The notes: generated by a model from the letters alone, not told the origin. 64,000 bases of DNA from Fallopia convolvulus (GCA_964016875.1 OZ024719.1:26913877-26977876); one strand, 5' to 3'; counted from the stretch's first letter, positions 43,145-55,077 are shown. A program made the numbers and translations.

Positions 43145-44501
43145 CTTCGGGCCGCAGGAGGCGACACGAAGAATCGATCGTTGAGCCAGAGGCTCATCAT
43201 GATTCTTTTGCAATTGGAGAGGCTCATCTTCTACCGGATGACTTCCCCGATGAGGCCCCTGGCTTATTTGGAGGATATGCTGGTTGATTCTATTGGGACG
43301 GTAGAGGTTCCGACCAAGCCGTCGTCGTCAATGTCGCATCCTCCAAATTTTGACCATCCGCTTTCTGATCATTTGCTCTCTAATCCGACTTAGACTCATT
43401 TGCAGTAGCTGGTTGTTGATTCTGTTGCAGCGGTAGACGCTAATCCTTCACAAGGTGACTTCCCTGAGTAGACATCGTATGGGCATGGGGAACCATCAGT
43501 GTTACGGGATTTCGAGGGACACATCACAAACGTGATTTGGAGGACACACGACCCGTAGAGGAACGAGTTTGACAGAGTTGTTAGACGTACTGGTTGTCGG
43601 AGCAAACCGAAGGAGTTTGCCAAATGGAGGACTCACATTTCGTCGTCCGACGTTGATGCTGTCGAGGGTTCGTGGTTATGGATCATTCGATTGACCGGTC
43701 TGAAGGAGATGTTGGACTTCAATATCAAGAATGCCGACCATGCCCTCATTTCTTCTTTTATCGAGCATTGGCATCCCGAGACCAACAACATTCACTTTCT
43801 GTGGGGTGAGATCTCTATTACGCTCCACGACGTCGTTGTCATCCTTGGTTTGCCAATCGAGGGGCAGAGGTAGCTCACACATTCTCCTTTCTTGAGTGCA
43901 TAGATTTGAGTACATGTTCGGTGTGAGGGAAGACTGTCTGTTACCCGGGGAGCCTGGCTTCCTCATCGGTCTTAGGAAGGGTCGTCTCCATAGTCGCTAG
44001 TTCTTTGAGCATGTACTTTCGATGATGGCTTCCGACGACACGCCCGAGTGCATAGTTGTCGGTTTTCTTTGGCATGCTATGTCCACCAGCTTGTTCGCGG
44101 ACAAATCCACAAACAACTTAGATGTTCGTTCGTTGCCGTTGTTTGAGGATTGGGGTCGGGTGGTAGAGACCGCGTGAGGAACTGGCACGTTGGCATATCT
44201 TTACCGCCATCTTGGGGCTTCACGGTGCAGGGTGGCTTACATGGTGGGTTGCACCTATCTTCTACATGTATTAGCTGTTTTTATTGAAATATCGATTTGT
44301 CGAAATCTTCGTAAAGTGAACTAATATTATATTTTCGGGGTGTCATAGATGTGGATATGGATGTATTTCATCTATTTCCTTGGCAACCCGAACCCGTTGC
44401 TGGGAGCAGAGGACGATGAGAGGAGAGCTCGTCGCAACCGGGGAGACAGACCAAATGTCAATCTACTATCGTTGCATCCTCGACTCGTACCGCCCAAGGA
44501 T
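43145..44501 (+). pseudogene. PMD gene copy A, exon 2 (plant mobile domain)
   Basis: It follows an acceptor GTAGTCACAG and ends at a GTAAGT donor (44502). The readable core is SWLWIIRLTGLKEMLDFNIK, NADHALISSFIEHWHPETNN, IHFLWGEISITLHDVVVILG and LPIEG, the plant mobile domain (aminotransferase-like/MAIN family) with its W..E...F.......EM..TL.DV..L.G.P signature. TAG codons appear upstream at four places where copy C has CAA, GAG, CAA and TGG. After residue LPIEGQR the frame stops and shifts. In other plants, PMD proteins are nuclear, and many copies travel in transposons. This one is dead. Confidence 0.8.
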
Positions 44502-44582
44502 GTAAGTATTCATTCTTATATTTTTATAATGAATTGTTATTTGTACATTTTCGTTTCCCGACATAATTAATTATAATTCAAG

Positions 44583-44983
44583 TTTGTTGGACCCCCTATC
44601 CTCGGGTTGACCTAAATGTTCGGTATTTGACGTCGAGGTATCGGGGTACCATCAGCTTCATGGACATCTACCGTCCGTACATGCCCGAGAGATGCGTGTG
44701 ACAGTGACGATGAGTTCAGATTCGGTCTTTGGACGTCATCGTACCACACATTTCTCACGCTACCTACTTCTTACACTTCGACGATGAGTACTATGGATGG
44801 GGTAGCATTCAGGACCACATTTGTCCATTCATCCTCACTTTGCCATGTGTTGTCGCTCTGTGTGACGTCAAAGACGAGCACTTAGACTGGTTCTTACAGA
44901 TCTCGCGTTCGTATGTGAGTCTGAAGGCGCCCGTTCAACCATGCATTGTTCGAACCCCTCTTCCGGTTGTCGATTTTCGTAGG
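44583..44983 (+). pseudogene. PMD gene copy A, exon 3
   Basis: The acceptor ATTCAAG is intact, and the exon ends at GTGAGT (44984). It contains the YRGTISFMDIYRPYMPERC-like stretch and, in shifted frames, HLDWFLQISRSYVSL. These correspond to the second PMD half (VE.H.P.RV.RQFG...), partially scrambled by a stop (TGACAG) and frameshifts. Confidence 0.65.
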
Positions 44984-45061
44984 GTGAGTGTATATTATTT
45001 CTGATTACTTTTAGTTTATGTTTATATTACATCTAATTGCATTTTTCGTTTTATATTGCAA

Positions 45062-45303
45062 CGTTACCAATTGATCAAGGCATATGTGCGTTCGGTCAAG
45101 GAAGGGAGTGTTCATATGGATATAGATTACTTTTATGGTCTCTGTGAGCTAGACGACACATTGATTGCCCCCCTTGAGTCGGGCATTGCAGAGGCCCGTA
45201 GAGTCATCGAGGTCGGCCGGGAGCAGTCATCGTGTCCCATCCATTTAGGAACGAGGGGAGTCGTTGAGGATGGTGGAAGTGCGGGCCAGAGAGAAGGCTA
45301 ATA
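45062..45303 (+). pseudogene. PMD gene copy A, exon 4, acceptor lost
   Basis: It contains RYQLIKAYVRSVKEGS and a short acidic tail. The intron before it ends TATTGCAA, where copy C has TATTGTAG, so the AG acceptor is mutated to AA at 45060-45061. Confidence 0.6.
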
Positions 45304-45450
45304 AAGAGGAGGGTGAGGTACATCACGAGGGTGACCCGGCCAACAACCCGGATTGGGTGTACTCAATTACTCATAGATGGGATTATATCGATTATTTATA
45401 GGGTTGGTTTGGATTGTTCTTTATACATTTATTTTTGGATTGTTTGTTTA

Positions 45451-45596
45451 GGTTGCTTATGTTGAAGATTTCGATTGTTTGTTTATGCTTAGGTTTGCTT
45501 ATGTTGACGATTTCGATTGTTTGCCTATGTTAACGATTTCGATTGTTTGCCAATGTTAACGATTTCGATTGTTAGCTTATGTTGACGATTTCATTA
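45451..45596. repeat. ~27-30-bp minisatellite after PMD copy A
   Basis: GCTTATGTTGACGATTTCGA and variants recur about five times. Copy C has the same repeat at 62890-62985. Confidence 0.8.
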
Positions 45597-45619
45597 GTCA
45601 AGAAACCGTTGATTGAAAT

Positions 45620-45770
45620 AGCGCAAATTACCATTTGTTGAAATAACCATACAATTGATCATTCAAATAGGGCAAATTACCATTTATAGAAATAACCATA
45701 CAATTGATTATTCAAATAGCACAAATTACCATTTATTGAAATAACCATAAACGCTTATTCAAATTGCGGA
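45620..45770. repeat. 49-bp tandem repeat, three copies
   Basis: AAATTACCATTT starts at 45625, 45674 and 45723, each copy continuing with GAAATAACCATACAATTGAT-like sequence. Confidence 0.85.
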
Positions 45771-46585
45771 AATAACCATTGATTGAAAAGCGCAAATTTG
45801 GCGCAAATTAGCCAAATTTAGCGCCTCACGTAACCAAATTGAAAAGGCAATAAAAATATTTGGCGCTTCACTTCTCCAATAATGGGCGGGTTCACAACCC
45901 GCCCATATTTCTCCTATTCTAATTGGGCGGCTTTTGACACCGCCCATAACATGGTTAACCAATGTTATGTGTGGTTTCCGGACCAACACAAAGGGTAATT
46001 CCTTTTTGGCTTATAATTCAACGTTTTAGGGTACATAACATCAAAATAAGATCGATTAAAAATTGTGTGACAAACCCTATATGCCACTCTCCATACAAAA
46101 CGTACATAGCTAGATCGACTCTAAGATAAGTACTTTAACCTATGAAGAACTTCATCATCAAGAGTTAGACACGAACTATAGGAAAGTGGCATATGATGTT
46201 TGTGACCAACCTTTCAAGTTGATAGTTGCATTTGATACTTTCTCCTAGACATTGATTATGATGGTTCAACTCTCCATATAGAAAACAACTACCTAGATAT
46301 CGAATCATCGAGAAGCCATCAACCGTTAAAGTCCAATATCACGTTGAATCATGGTTGAAGACTTTTCGATGAGTGGTTCGCTAGTTGCAGCTAAGATATG
46401 TGAGGTTTGGAAATGATTATTTGATGGTTGAACGACACCATGGTGATATTTATAGGTTAAAGGAGATCCATATACATCTTACCATCTTGTGCAGGTTTAT
46501 AACCCACACAAGTTATCAATTTATGGTGCGATAGTGTCCAACAAGAGGGTGTATATGAATTCCCTCTCCTCAACAACCCATGCAA

Positions 46586-46810
46586 CTAAAACGGACACTT
46601 AGTCCTCTTCGAATCCTGTTCCTTCTTCACCTCCTTTTTACTCCCCAATCTATATTTACCTGACCTTGAACAATTCAAAATAATCTTATCGGGTTTGGAC
46701 GACTTGGTCGTTATGATCATAGATAGAGAAAGACCAATCTTTCTAACCCATTGTCTCAACTCTTCCATTGTATCAAACGCATCATTTGTAAAGTACATAG
46801 AGAAGTTGAC
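46586..46810 (-). pseudogene. FAR1/Mutator-type DNA-binding domain fragment
   Basis: The frame reads FDTMEELRQWVRKIGLSLSM, IITTKSSKPDKIILNCSRSG, then KYRLGSKKEVKKEQDSKRTK and CPF. This is the FAR1/MULE N-terminal zinc-binding pattern (F.T..EL..WVR..G......K...........C.RGG.Y........R.T.S...CPF). The downstream domain is cut off within the fragment. Such proteins are MULE transposases or domesticated transcription factors. Only this domain survives here. Confidence 0.75.
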
Positions 46811-47940
46811 TTTCGTGTGATCAACATCCTCACTAGACGGACAAACCTATGAATAAAACCGAAAATATTTAAACTACACCACCCGTAATAACTACGAACT
46901 GTCAAATTTTCAAAAATATTTAAATACATAATGATGTAATAAAAATTGATAAACAACAATCAAATAATTAAGAATTTCTCATGACACTATAGTATTGAAA
47001 GAAAAATCCTACAATGAACAATTAAGTTCATCATTTACGAATTAAATTTCGAGTTTATACTCCAAATTAGACACGAGGCTAGTAATCGACTAACAACTAA
47101 TAATTTCAAGTTTGAACCTAAACTAAAATCAATAAATTCGAATTTCAACCAAAGAAATTACAAAATAAAAACTAAACAAATGCTAAATTCAACCAAAGAA
47201 ATTTCATTTTCAGTTCTCCCATTTTAAAAGAATCTGATTTTTATTTAATGATCTTGTCATCTTTCTTTATGAAGACTACTTTTTGTATTTCTTTATTCTG
47301 GTAGACTGACTGCAAGTCAATTTCATTGATAGTCACAGAAGTAGTCTTCAATATAGCTTGGAGGTTTTGCCTAATTCTTCCATCTAAAGCTAAAAAAGCT
47401 GGAGGTGGAACATACTAACTAATTTCAATGGTTGAAAAAACTAAAGTTGGTGTTTTTTCACCTTGAGGCAATCCGAGAGAAACTTATTGATTCATATATA
47501 AAAACCGACGATGCTTCACCTCAAAGCAAACAAAATAACGGGTATTTTGATCATCATGTTTTTCCTAATCCCCAAACTCCTGTTGAATAGGTAGTTAATG
47601 AGGTACACTTGCAAATGATGGGGTGTTTATGGATCACTAGTTCAGTTTCAAGAGCAAGAGGATCGCAAAAATGTGATTTCTTGTTTACCTTATAAACTAA
47701 AATCACGTGAAATGATCATATTTTTCAGGCATGGTTGTTTAAGTAGCTAGGATGTTGTGTTTTTGTGGTCATAGAAATTACTTATGCTGAGATATTAACA
47801 AACCGCCACCAAACTCCAAAACACCTGATCTTCTTAAGTAAGAAAATCCAAAAGCAACTTTGACGGTCGAATTATTTCTGCCCAAAACTGTGTATCACCT
47901 AAAGAGGAACTTTCCCAAAAATAGTGAGTAAATCTGAGAT
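46811..47940. other. AT-rich DNA, no gene resolved
   Basis: No motif is recognisable. It may include decayed transposase sequence, because fragments lie on both sides. Confidence 0.4.
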
Positions 47941-48560
47941 AATGAAGGCTAAGTAAGTCTAGCTTTCTTCATATCTCAACTTCTTTTAGAACAATTGGTT
48001 CCTTTTGTTGCCCTTGATATTAGAAGGTATGATCAGAGTATTTCCGATTCCTTCATTTTAATATACAACAGAAACATCCCATCTATATTAGAAATGCTTC
48101 CTTTGTTATCTTGTGTCGAGCATTGTACACTTGTTGACATGTGGTGAGATTCGCTTCATCAAGCTTTAGTGCACAAATAATTTGTTTTGGGAACACTAGT
48201 TGATAATTAAGTTTCTTGTCATTTCATACTCTCTTTATCAATCTTCCAACAAATGAATGCCCACGAAAACTTTTTTCTAAGATCATGGTTTTGCGTTCCA
48301 CATACAAATTCAACCTCCCATGCATCTCTTGTATGCTCATAACACTTCAAAGTGAAAGGACATCCACATTTTTCGTCTTTGTAGTCTCCACTTCTTCTTT
48401 CACTGGAGTGTATTTTCCATGTATTTCACACACCATCCATGTCCTTCCAAGCTTTAAATTGGTACTCTTTACCACATGGTGTATCATTATGCATGTTCGA
48501 TGTTACCGTCCGATAAATCTCACAAAATTAATTTTATCATCACGACTATAAAATGTTTAA
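47941..48560 (-). pseudogene. Mutator-like transposase N-terminal remnant
   Basis: Minus-strand pieces read CPFTLKCYEHTRDAWEVEFV, CGTQNHDLRKKF, then VPKQIICALKLDEANLTTCQ and QVYNARHKIT. This is the MULE/FAR1 layout: CPF domain end, HNH-like C..HNH, then a helix with LT..Q.YNAR. Stops and a frameshift interrupt it. It is probably a second fragment of the same or a related transposase as 46586-46810. Confidence 0.72.
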
Positions 48561-51290
48561 TCTTTTGCATATTTGTCAGAATAATTAGAATATGATGGTT
48601 GAACACACTCAATAGGATCATTTGTATCCCAATCAAAATTTTGTTGAAGATGGAAAAACATTTGTGGGTTGTTGTGTCTAGTGAAGAACATTATCAATCA
48701 AATAAAAACCATATGAAGAGGCACCCTCAATATGCGTTTCAACATCGTTGTCCCAAAAATAGTCATATGAACAATATAATTGTTGTGTAAGGTTTTGATG
48801 TCGTACATTAGAATTTGTGTCAACAACATCAACTCCAATATACACCTCATGGTCAGCTTGATTCAAACATACAGAAAGGTTAAAAAGATGTATTGACGTA
48901 TTGTGACGAATTCCAAGGAAATTTAATGAACGAACTTTACTTATCCAAGACTTTTCAATGGACACACTCTAAACCTCCATGTAAATCCATGTGGCAAAAT
49001 ACATTTCTCCATATAGAATAAATGGAGAAATTTTTTTAGCTCAATTGTAAATATTAGACCCTCAAATCTATAAATGTTAGCATCCATCCTAAACCCTCAT
49101 ACAAATTTTTTTAAATGCTAACAACAGAACAAAATTAAAAACCTAGACTTGTACAGAAGTGGATGCATGCCCCCCTTTACATGACATCTCAATACATGTA
49201 GTGATTTTAAATAATCTTTATAAAACTCTCCCTCAAAGACCAATAAATGATCTGTATTTTTAAATATATAAACGCTCTATATTCTAAAATATAACAATAA
49301 ATCATATTAATAGAAAAGTTTTAAACCTTATCCCGATTGTTAATGAAGATTTTTGTTAATGGAGCCTAGAAAAAAACGTTTTGACTGCTTGAGAAGATGT
49401 AATAAGATGGAGGCTCTTGAAGTCTTGAAGTCTAACCAATAACTGAATGCTTGAGAAGATGTAATGAGAAAAAAAATGTTTTGGCTTTTCATCTATTTAT
49501 AATCATACTAAATGTTTTTTCTTTTAAACTCTAGGGAGTGAATTTTGCTATTGTTTTGTTGAGAAATTTAAAAGTTGTAACCGCTAATCTAATTTAAGTA
49601 CCATAATTTAAACATAAATATTGAGTGCTAAATAAGATAGTGATAAGTATAAATACACCCCCCAACTAATCCATTTTCACAAAGAAACCCACACCTAAAT
49701 CATTTCGGTTTTCAACAAAAATAAAACAAAAAAAAAATTATATTAGAAAGATTTCATTTCAAAGGAAGAGGAAATCATTCAACTCGAACCTATTTCTATA
49801 GGTGATTGATGTTCGCTAAAATGTATGTGTTTTTTTTGCCTTGATTTATTGCTCTAATATTATCTCTTTTTTGTTGAATGTCTTTTTGTCCTTCTATATT
49901 ATCAATGATCTTGCCAATGCAAAACTATCTTGCCAATGCATTTGATGGTTGTGCTCTTGTTTGATGACGGTGCTATGAGTGAAACCAACTTTTTGAACAC
50001 AATTGTGTTATTTTGTAATCGGGTGTGTTTGTCATTCAAGGTTTTGCCTTTAGTATCAAGTTATAGCTAATTTTATTTGCTTCATATTCTCTTATGTGTT
50101 TCATCTGATAAGTGGTGGTACATAAAAAATTTTACTTTAAAATTAAAAAGATTCAACAAGGCCTATTGGTATGATAAATATTTAAGTGTTATTTCAAAAA
50201 AGTGTATTGTATTATTTTTTATATTGGTGTAAGAAATTTGCAATACTTGACTTATAGGTAAGACTCAAGAAGTTTAATAATTGTGGAGAATTAACTGTCA
50301 AACAATTAAATCTTACACAAAAAAATCAAAAGCATTGATTCTTATATAAGAATATTATTCAGAGAGATATTGAAAATAGTTAATTAACTTGGCTCAAAGT
50401 AACGCAATAAAACAGGGTGTATGCATAACATTGTTAGTCCCCATTATTAAAAATTACACATACTTCATACATGTATCTGCATGCAAATCCTTTATTTAAT
50501 TATTAATTATATGCAATAATCTGAAAAATCTCATACAAAACGTTTAAATAAATATGAATTCTGGGAAGTAAAAATTGGCTTAAAATCATATAAATACTAA
50601 TTTTAAAAATAATAAAATACAAAAGGGTTGTATAAATCATTTTCTTTAAATGTAACTCCATATTTTTTTTATTATTATTTACACTTGCAAGTTTATTAAA
50701 ATGAACACAAGCATATATAGTTTTTTTAAACAACGGAAAAACTTCAGAGAAATAAAAATCTGTTATTATATGATACAAAATTTATCAAAATTTTAAAAAG
50801 ATTTTTGCCTGTGCATAGCACTGGCTTCAAATTATAGTTAAACTTAAACTTATACATCTTGATACATTTAATGTTTTGAAAAATAAAAAAATTTAAATGC
50901 TAAAAAATAATAAATCTAAATTTGGATTTTGTAAATCCTTACCATAAAAGCTTAAACTCAATTCATGTTCATTCAAATATTAATAAAAATGAAATGTACA
51001 ATGAAACAACAAAAACATAATTTATTTTGAGAATAATTAATTGAGATATCTTGCAAACCAACATTCAACTCATCTTCATTTGGCATATTTGAATACAAAA
51101 ACCCCAAACTTCAACTTGAATCATAATACTAGAGAGCAGAAAGAAATTTGTTTAAACTTGTGAGTAAAATCTCTAAACGAACTTACAAGGTAAAAACTCT
51201 TTCTGTAGTAGAAGTTTATCCATACAATTAATGTGTTAGTTGTTAGTAAGTGAAGCTATTAATTGCGTTTTATAAATTTTACACCAGGAC
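48561..51290. other. AT-rich intergenic DNA
   Basis: A 95-codon minus-strand frame at 48678-48965 (MSIEKSWISKVRSL...) has no recognisable domain. The rest is AT-rich with poly-A/T runs and no clear element ends. Confidence 0.45.
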
Positions 51291-51299
51291 AAATCATTA

Positions 51300-51580
51300 C
51301 AAATTGTCCATTAAAAATCAATGGATGTCTCGGATTCTTCCATAAATATTTGATAGACGAAATGTAAGTGTCCATGTTTTTTCGGTGAACGACATGATAA
51401 CGTCAATTAAAAGCCAATGGACAAGGCCTTTGCGCTAAGAATGACTAAATTTTTTTCCAATGATTCAATCTGGATCACCCGAATATGTCTATTGTTTTTC
51501 AGTGGACAAACTAAACATGTCCATTATGTTTTTGTGAACGAAAGGAATCTGTCCATTAAAAATGTATGAACAAAATCCTA
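51300..51580. repeat. Cluster of short inverted repeats (GTCCATT...AATGGAC)
   Basis: At least five variants of TGTCCATTAAAAATCAATGG occur in ~270 bp (near 51305, 51370, 51490, 51520 and 51555). Each is a small hairpin of ~7-bp arms around an A/T-rich loop. The cluster is like the subterminal repeats of CACTA or similar transposons. Confidence 0.5.
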
Positions 51581-51697
51581 TTATATAAAAAAATGCTATA
51601 AACAGGCTATAATAGAGAAATATATAATTATTGGAAAGTGGAAAAATAAATTTCATAATGTTTTTTACAATGTAAAATTAAATGAAGAGATGAATAC

Positions 51698-51760
51698 AAG
51701 AATTGAACTTTAGACCTCCTAACAGCCCCGTGCTTCTTACTAATAGGTTATCGTATGTGG
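51698..51760 (-). other. tRNA-like 3' half
   Basis: The minus strand reads GGAGGTCTAAAGTTCAATTC after a GTAAGAAGCACGGGGCTG anticodon-arm-like stretch. It resembles a B box and T arm (GGTTCRANTCC) but is degraded. It is likely a SINE relic. Confidence 0.3.
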
Positions 51761-51950
51761 GCAAAAAAATTTAATACGCAATAGAGAAAAATGATAGAAG
51801 TAGAAAATTTTCGGCGAAATTTTGGCACACTTTGTTTTTTCTGATGCACACTCCAATCTGTGCGAGTTAAGCATCCGCACATGTATTTTTTTTAAATCGG
51901 GTTCAAGTTGTGCGGATTCGAAAACCTCCCATAATTAAAAAAGGGAAATT

Positions 51951-52800
51951 CCGGTTGGTACCCTTGAGTTTTTGGCTTTTCCGAGTGGTGCCTTGAAAAA
52001 AAACTTATTTCGAGAGGTACCCCTGAACTATTACAAAAGTCCGGTTGGTGCCCTTACTTGTAAATTTTCGTTAGTTTATAGCTAAATTAGTATGTTTTTA
52101 ATGAAAAATATATTTTGTATTAATATTTATTAAAAAACGATTTTAATTTAATAACAACGAAAATAAATCATATAAAAAGAATTAAAATAAATTTTATATT
52201 ATATGTATTTGTCAAGTAGATTTTGTGTTATATAATCAAAATTTTTAAATTAAAATAAACGATATTATAATATTTATGTTAAACTAAATATATCTCAAGA
52301 TTAACATTTTTCATGTAGACTTTATATAGTAATTTTGAGAATTTTTGAAAATTGATAGAAATTAAAAATTTAATGTAACTTAATAGTCCCATAATGAAAT
52401 TTCTATTAGTTTCTTAAAAAAATTCAAAATTATTACATAAAACCTACATGACAAATTTTAATTATGTAATATATTTATTTTAATGTAAATATTGTAATAT
52501 TTTTTTAAACTTAAAAATTTTAAATTATACAACATACAATCTACTTGACAAATGTATATAAAATATTTTTAATTTAACATTTTATATGATTTATTTTAAT
52601 TGTTATTAAATGAATTTTTTTAATTTAATTCAATAAAAAAATATATTTTTTCATCAAAAAACATACTAATTTAGGTATAAATTAACGAAAATTTACAAGT
52701 AAGGGCACAAGCCGGACATTTGCAAAAGTTCAAGGGTATCACTCGGAATAAGTTTTTTTTTTCAATGCACCACTTGGAAAAGCCAAAAACTCGAAAACGG
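51951..52800. mobile_element. Long foldback element (~410-bp arms, ~30-bp loop)
   Basis: The left end GTTGGTACCCTTGAGTTTTT is mirrored by the right end (minus) TTTTCGAGTTTTTGGCTTTT. The match continues inward through TTACTTGTAAATTTTCGTTA, TTTGTCAAGTAGATT and GATAGAAATT to a centre near 52380. It is thus almost entirely palindromic. It lies inside the PMD 5' region and is absent from copy A. The superfamily is not determined and no clean duplication was identified. Confidence 0.75.
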
Positions 52801-52942
52801 ATCAATTTTGGATTTTCCGGATTTTGGCTAGAAAGATAAGGGGTAAAGTGTGCGGGTTTGTTTATTTTGCGGTTTTCAAACTCGCACAATGTCCTTATAT
52901 ATCCATCGTGAAGACGCCTTCGTCTTCATTCTCCTTCCGATA

Positions 52943-53531
52943 ATGGAACGACCGAGAGAGGAGGGGATGATAACGGAACGAGCGAGAGAGGTGGGGTCGA
53001 TAAAGGAGGGGTCGGTAATGGCGGCGGCTGAGACGGGTGGCTCGGAAGAGGCTTCTAGTGCCCAAATCCCGACCAGTTTCGATTCCATACAACCGTCGGC
53101 GGCGGGTTCCGATCTCGCACAATTGTCGTCGGCGGGTCCCAATATCGTATAGGGAGACGAAGGTGCGTTGTCGGTGAGTTCAGGCCCTGCATAATCGTCA
53201 TCGGGGGGTCCCAGTACCGCATAGGGAGACGGAAGTACATCAGTGGGCGAAGAGGCGTCTTTGTGGAGCGCGGAGGGAGAAGTGGTGGTTGTGGGAGAAG
53301 TGGTGGTGGTGGGCGAAGGTGCGACTGTGGGAGGAGTGACGGTGAGAGTAGAGGTGGCGCCGATGGAGACGGTGGGGGGAGAGGTGGCGCCAAAGGTGGG
53401 AGAGGATGCGATGGTGGAGAGGAGAACAACGTACGACGCCGATGGAGGAGGGAGTGGGGCCAAGCGGATCGACATCGATGGAGGATGCGGATCTGGGTCG
53501 TTCAGTGCTTCAGAGGAGACCGACTCATGAG
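52943..53531 (+). pseudogene. PMD gene copy B, exon 1
   Basis: ATG 52943 opens MERPREEGMITERAREVGSI... in one frame to the donor at 53532 (CATGAG/GTATTTTTT). It is interrupted by two TAG and one TAA codons between 53150 and 53225. The second half is a Val/Gly/Glu-rich repeat (GEVVVVGEVVVVGEG). It is homologous in position, composition and donor to 41828-42205 but much diverged, so this part of the protein evolves fast. Confidence 0.6.
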
Positions 53532-54041
53532 GTATTTTTTAAAATATATTTTGAATATATCATATCTATCATTTATATTGATAGTTTATATTTTGTTTTG
53601 CGAATTCATGTTAATAATATTTTATTTATCGCAATATATACCATATGTATATTAAAATCGTAAATTATTAGAAATCGTACTTTATGTTATAAAACGTTAT
53701 TAATTACAAATCGTAACTTAGACATCTCGATAGATATTATATTAAATTATATAATTTCTTAGGTTAAAATTTATATTATTGAAATTAAAAACCGCACCTT
53801 AGAAATAATATATTTATTATATTAGAAATTATATTATATTGAATTATATAATTTCTTAGATTAGAAATTTTATTATAGAAATTAGAAATCATACCTTAGA
53901 AATAATATATTTAATAGATTAGAAATTAAATTTTATGTAACAACAATCTTAAATTGAAATAATAAAAAGTATGATTAGTTTGAGTAAAATTAAAGAAATG
54001 ATGGAAAACAATTAAATAATTAATATTATATTAAAGGTCGA

Positions 54042-54322
54042 ACGACCGAAAACCACCCGTATAATAGGGCATATTTTGCTAAACCACCCGCTATATTGGA
54101 AATTGCCGAAACCACCCAAATTACTTTGTCAGTCAAAAATCGACCACCCAGAACTACCATCCCGTTAAGTGTGAGCGTCAACGTTATAAATTTTATTTCT
54201 TTTTTCCATTTTTCTTAGACAATTTATTTCTTTTTCAATTAAAATCGTCTAGATAAAGTAAACCCTAGCAAGAATTCATATATGGTGGTTCACCTTCTCT
54301 CATTTTCTCATCCATTCTCCTT
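54042..54322. other. Unidentified insertion, left piece
   Basis: It begins GGTCGAACGACCGAAAACCA and contains repeated AACCACCC motifs. It continues after the solo LTR at 58046. It is probably the end of another transposon inserted into the PMD intron. Confidence 0.4.
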
Positions 54323-54607
54323 AAATCTGTAATATCCGCTATTTTTATGATTAATTTTTTTTTTAATTTTAATCATTTATTTATTAAATAGAATAAATAA
54401 AATAAATTCATAATATTCCTTTTTATTCAAAACGTATTTCTAAAATAAATGGAGTATAATCATTATGAAATAATTAATCGAATAAATAAAATTTATTTAA
54501 AATGGAATTAAATAAATTATTATCCTAACGAAAATGTCTTTAAAAAGAAGGCAATGGGTCTTAGCGCGGCCCATCGAGAAAGCCCATAATTCATTAAAAG
54601 GGGTGTT

Positions 54608-54690
54608 TATAAAAATTAGAGACAAGAGGTGGGATTTGAACCCTTGACCTCTTACCCCTTCCCCTACTCCACAACCATTGATGCTATTTA
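54608..54690 (-). other. tRNA-like sequence inside the LTR
   Basis: The minus strand reads GAGGTCAAGGGTTCAAATCC then CACCTC, a good T-arm/B-box. It is preceded by GGTTGTGGAGTAGGGG, which can pass as an A box. The related LTR has a degraded version at 41350-41376. It may be a SINE head captured by the LTR and lies antisense to it. Confidence 0.4.
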
Positions 54691-55077
54691 GTTTTTCTAA
54701 TATATTAATACAACCAGTTGTATTTAAACCATCTTTTCCAGTGGTATTTTGTAAAAAACGAAAATTGATTCAATCGGAATTTCGTTTGGGGGCATATAGT
54801 AGAAGATTTATGGGGGATTTGAGTAGGGATTTACCACCCACTCAAGCTCTATTTTAATGGAATAAAATCTTCCATTTTCCAATCCCCTTAAAGGATGATA
54901 TTTGATCATCATCACAATATTTTTCCTCCACCATTCTATAGCTATTTAAGAGCTCTTAACCCTTGAAAGAGAGCACTCACACAAACAACTCCTTTCTATC
55001 CCCTGAATTTTCACTCTCATTCACTAAAATTTCAGCCTAAGTAATTTTTTTGGACTGATTTTCTTTTCACAAAAGAA

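Larger units (their letters stand above)
41620..46510 (+). mobile_element. PMD-carrying transposon-like element, copy A
   Basis: The body of a repeated unit also present at 51825-54041 plus 60852-63708. It contains a spliced plant-mobile-domain gene, flanked on both sides by hairpin motifs of the form TGTGCGG...CCGCACA. Its extreme 5' end lies left of the inserted solo LTR, in the last unit of the tandem array (around 19240-19312). The right end is taken as the last hairpin (46488-46510), where similarity to copy C also stops. Terminal inverted repeats and target duplication were not resolved. Confidence 0.6.
51825..54041 (+). mobile_element. PMD-carrying element, copy B/C, 5' part
   Basis: It shares with copy A the terminal block (CACACTTTGTTTTTTCTGAT against CACTCCGTTTTTTCATATTT), the TGTGCGG-type hairpins, exon 1, the GT donor and about 500 bp of intron 1. 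Similarity to copy A ends at 54041. The 3' part of a PMD element resumes at 60852, so the two are read as one element split by later insertions. Confidence 0.6.

Noticed and set aside
51300..51580. CRISPR-like array
   Set aside because: The repeats vary in sequence and spacing and are inverted, and the genome is clearly a plant nuclear one.
53055..53475. Proline-rich minus-strand frames of 124-199 codons
   Set aside because: They are the antisense of the Val/Gly repeat in PMD exon 1 copy B and lie in the same relation as the shadows in copy A.
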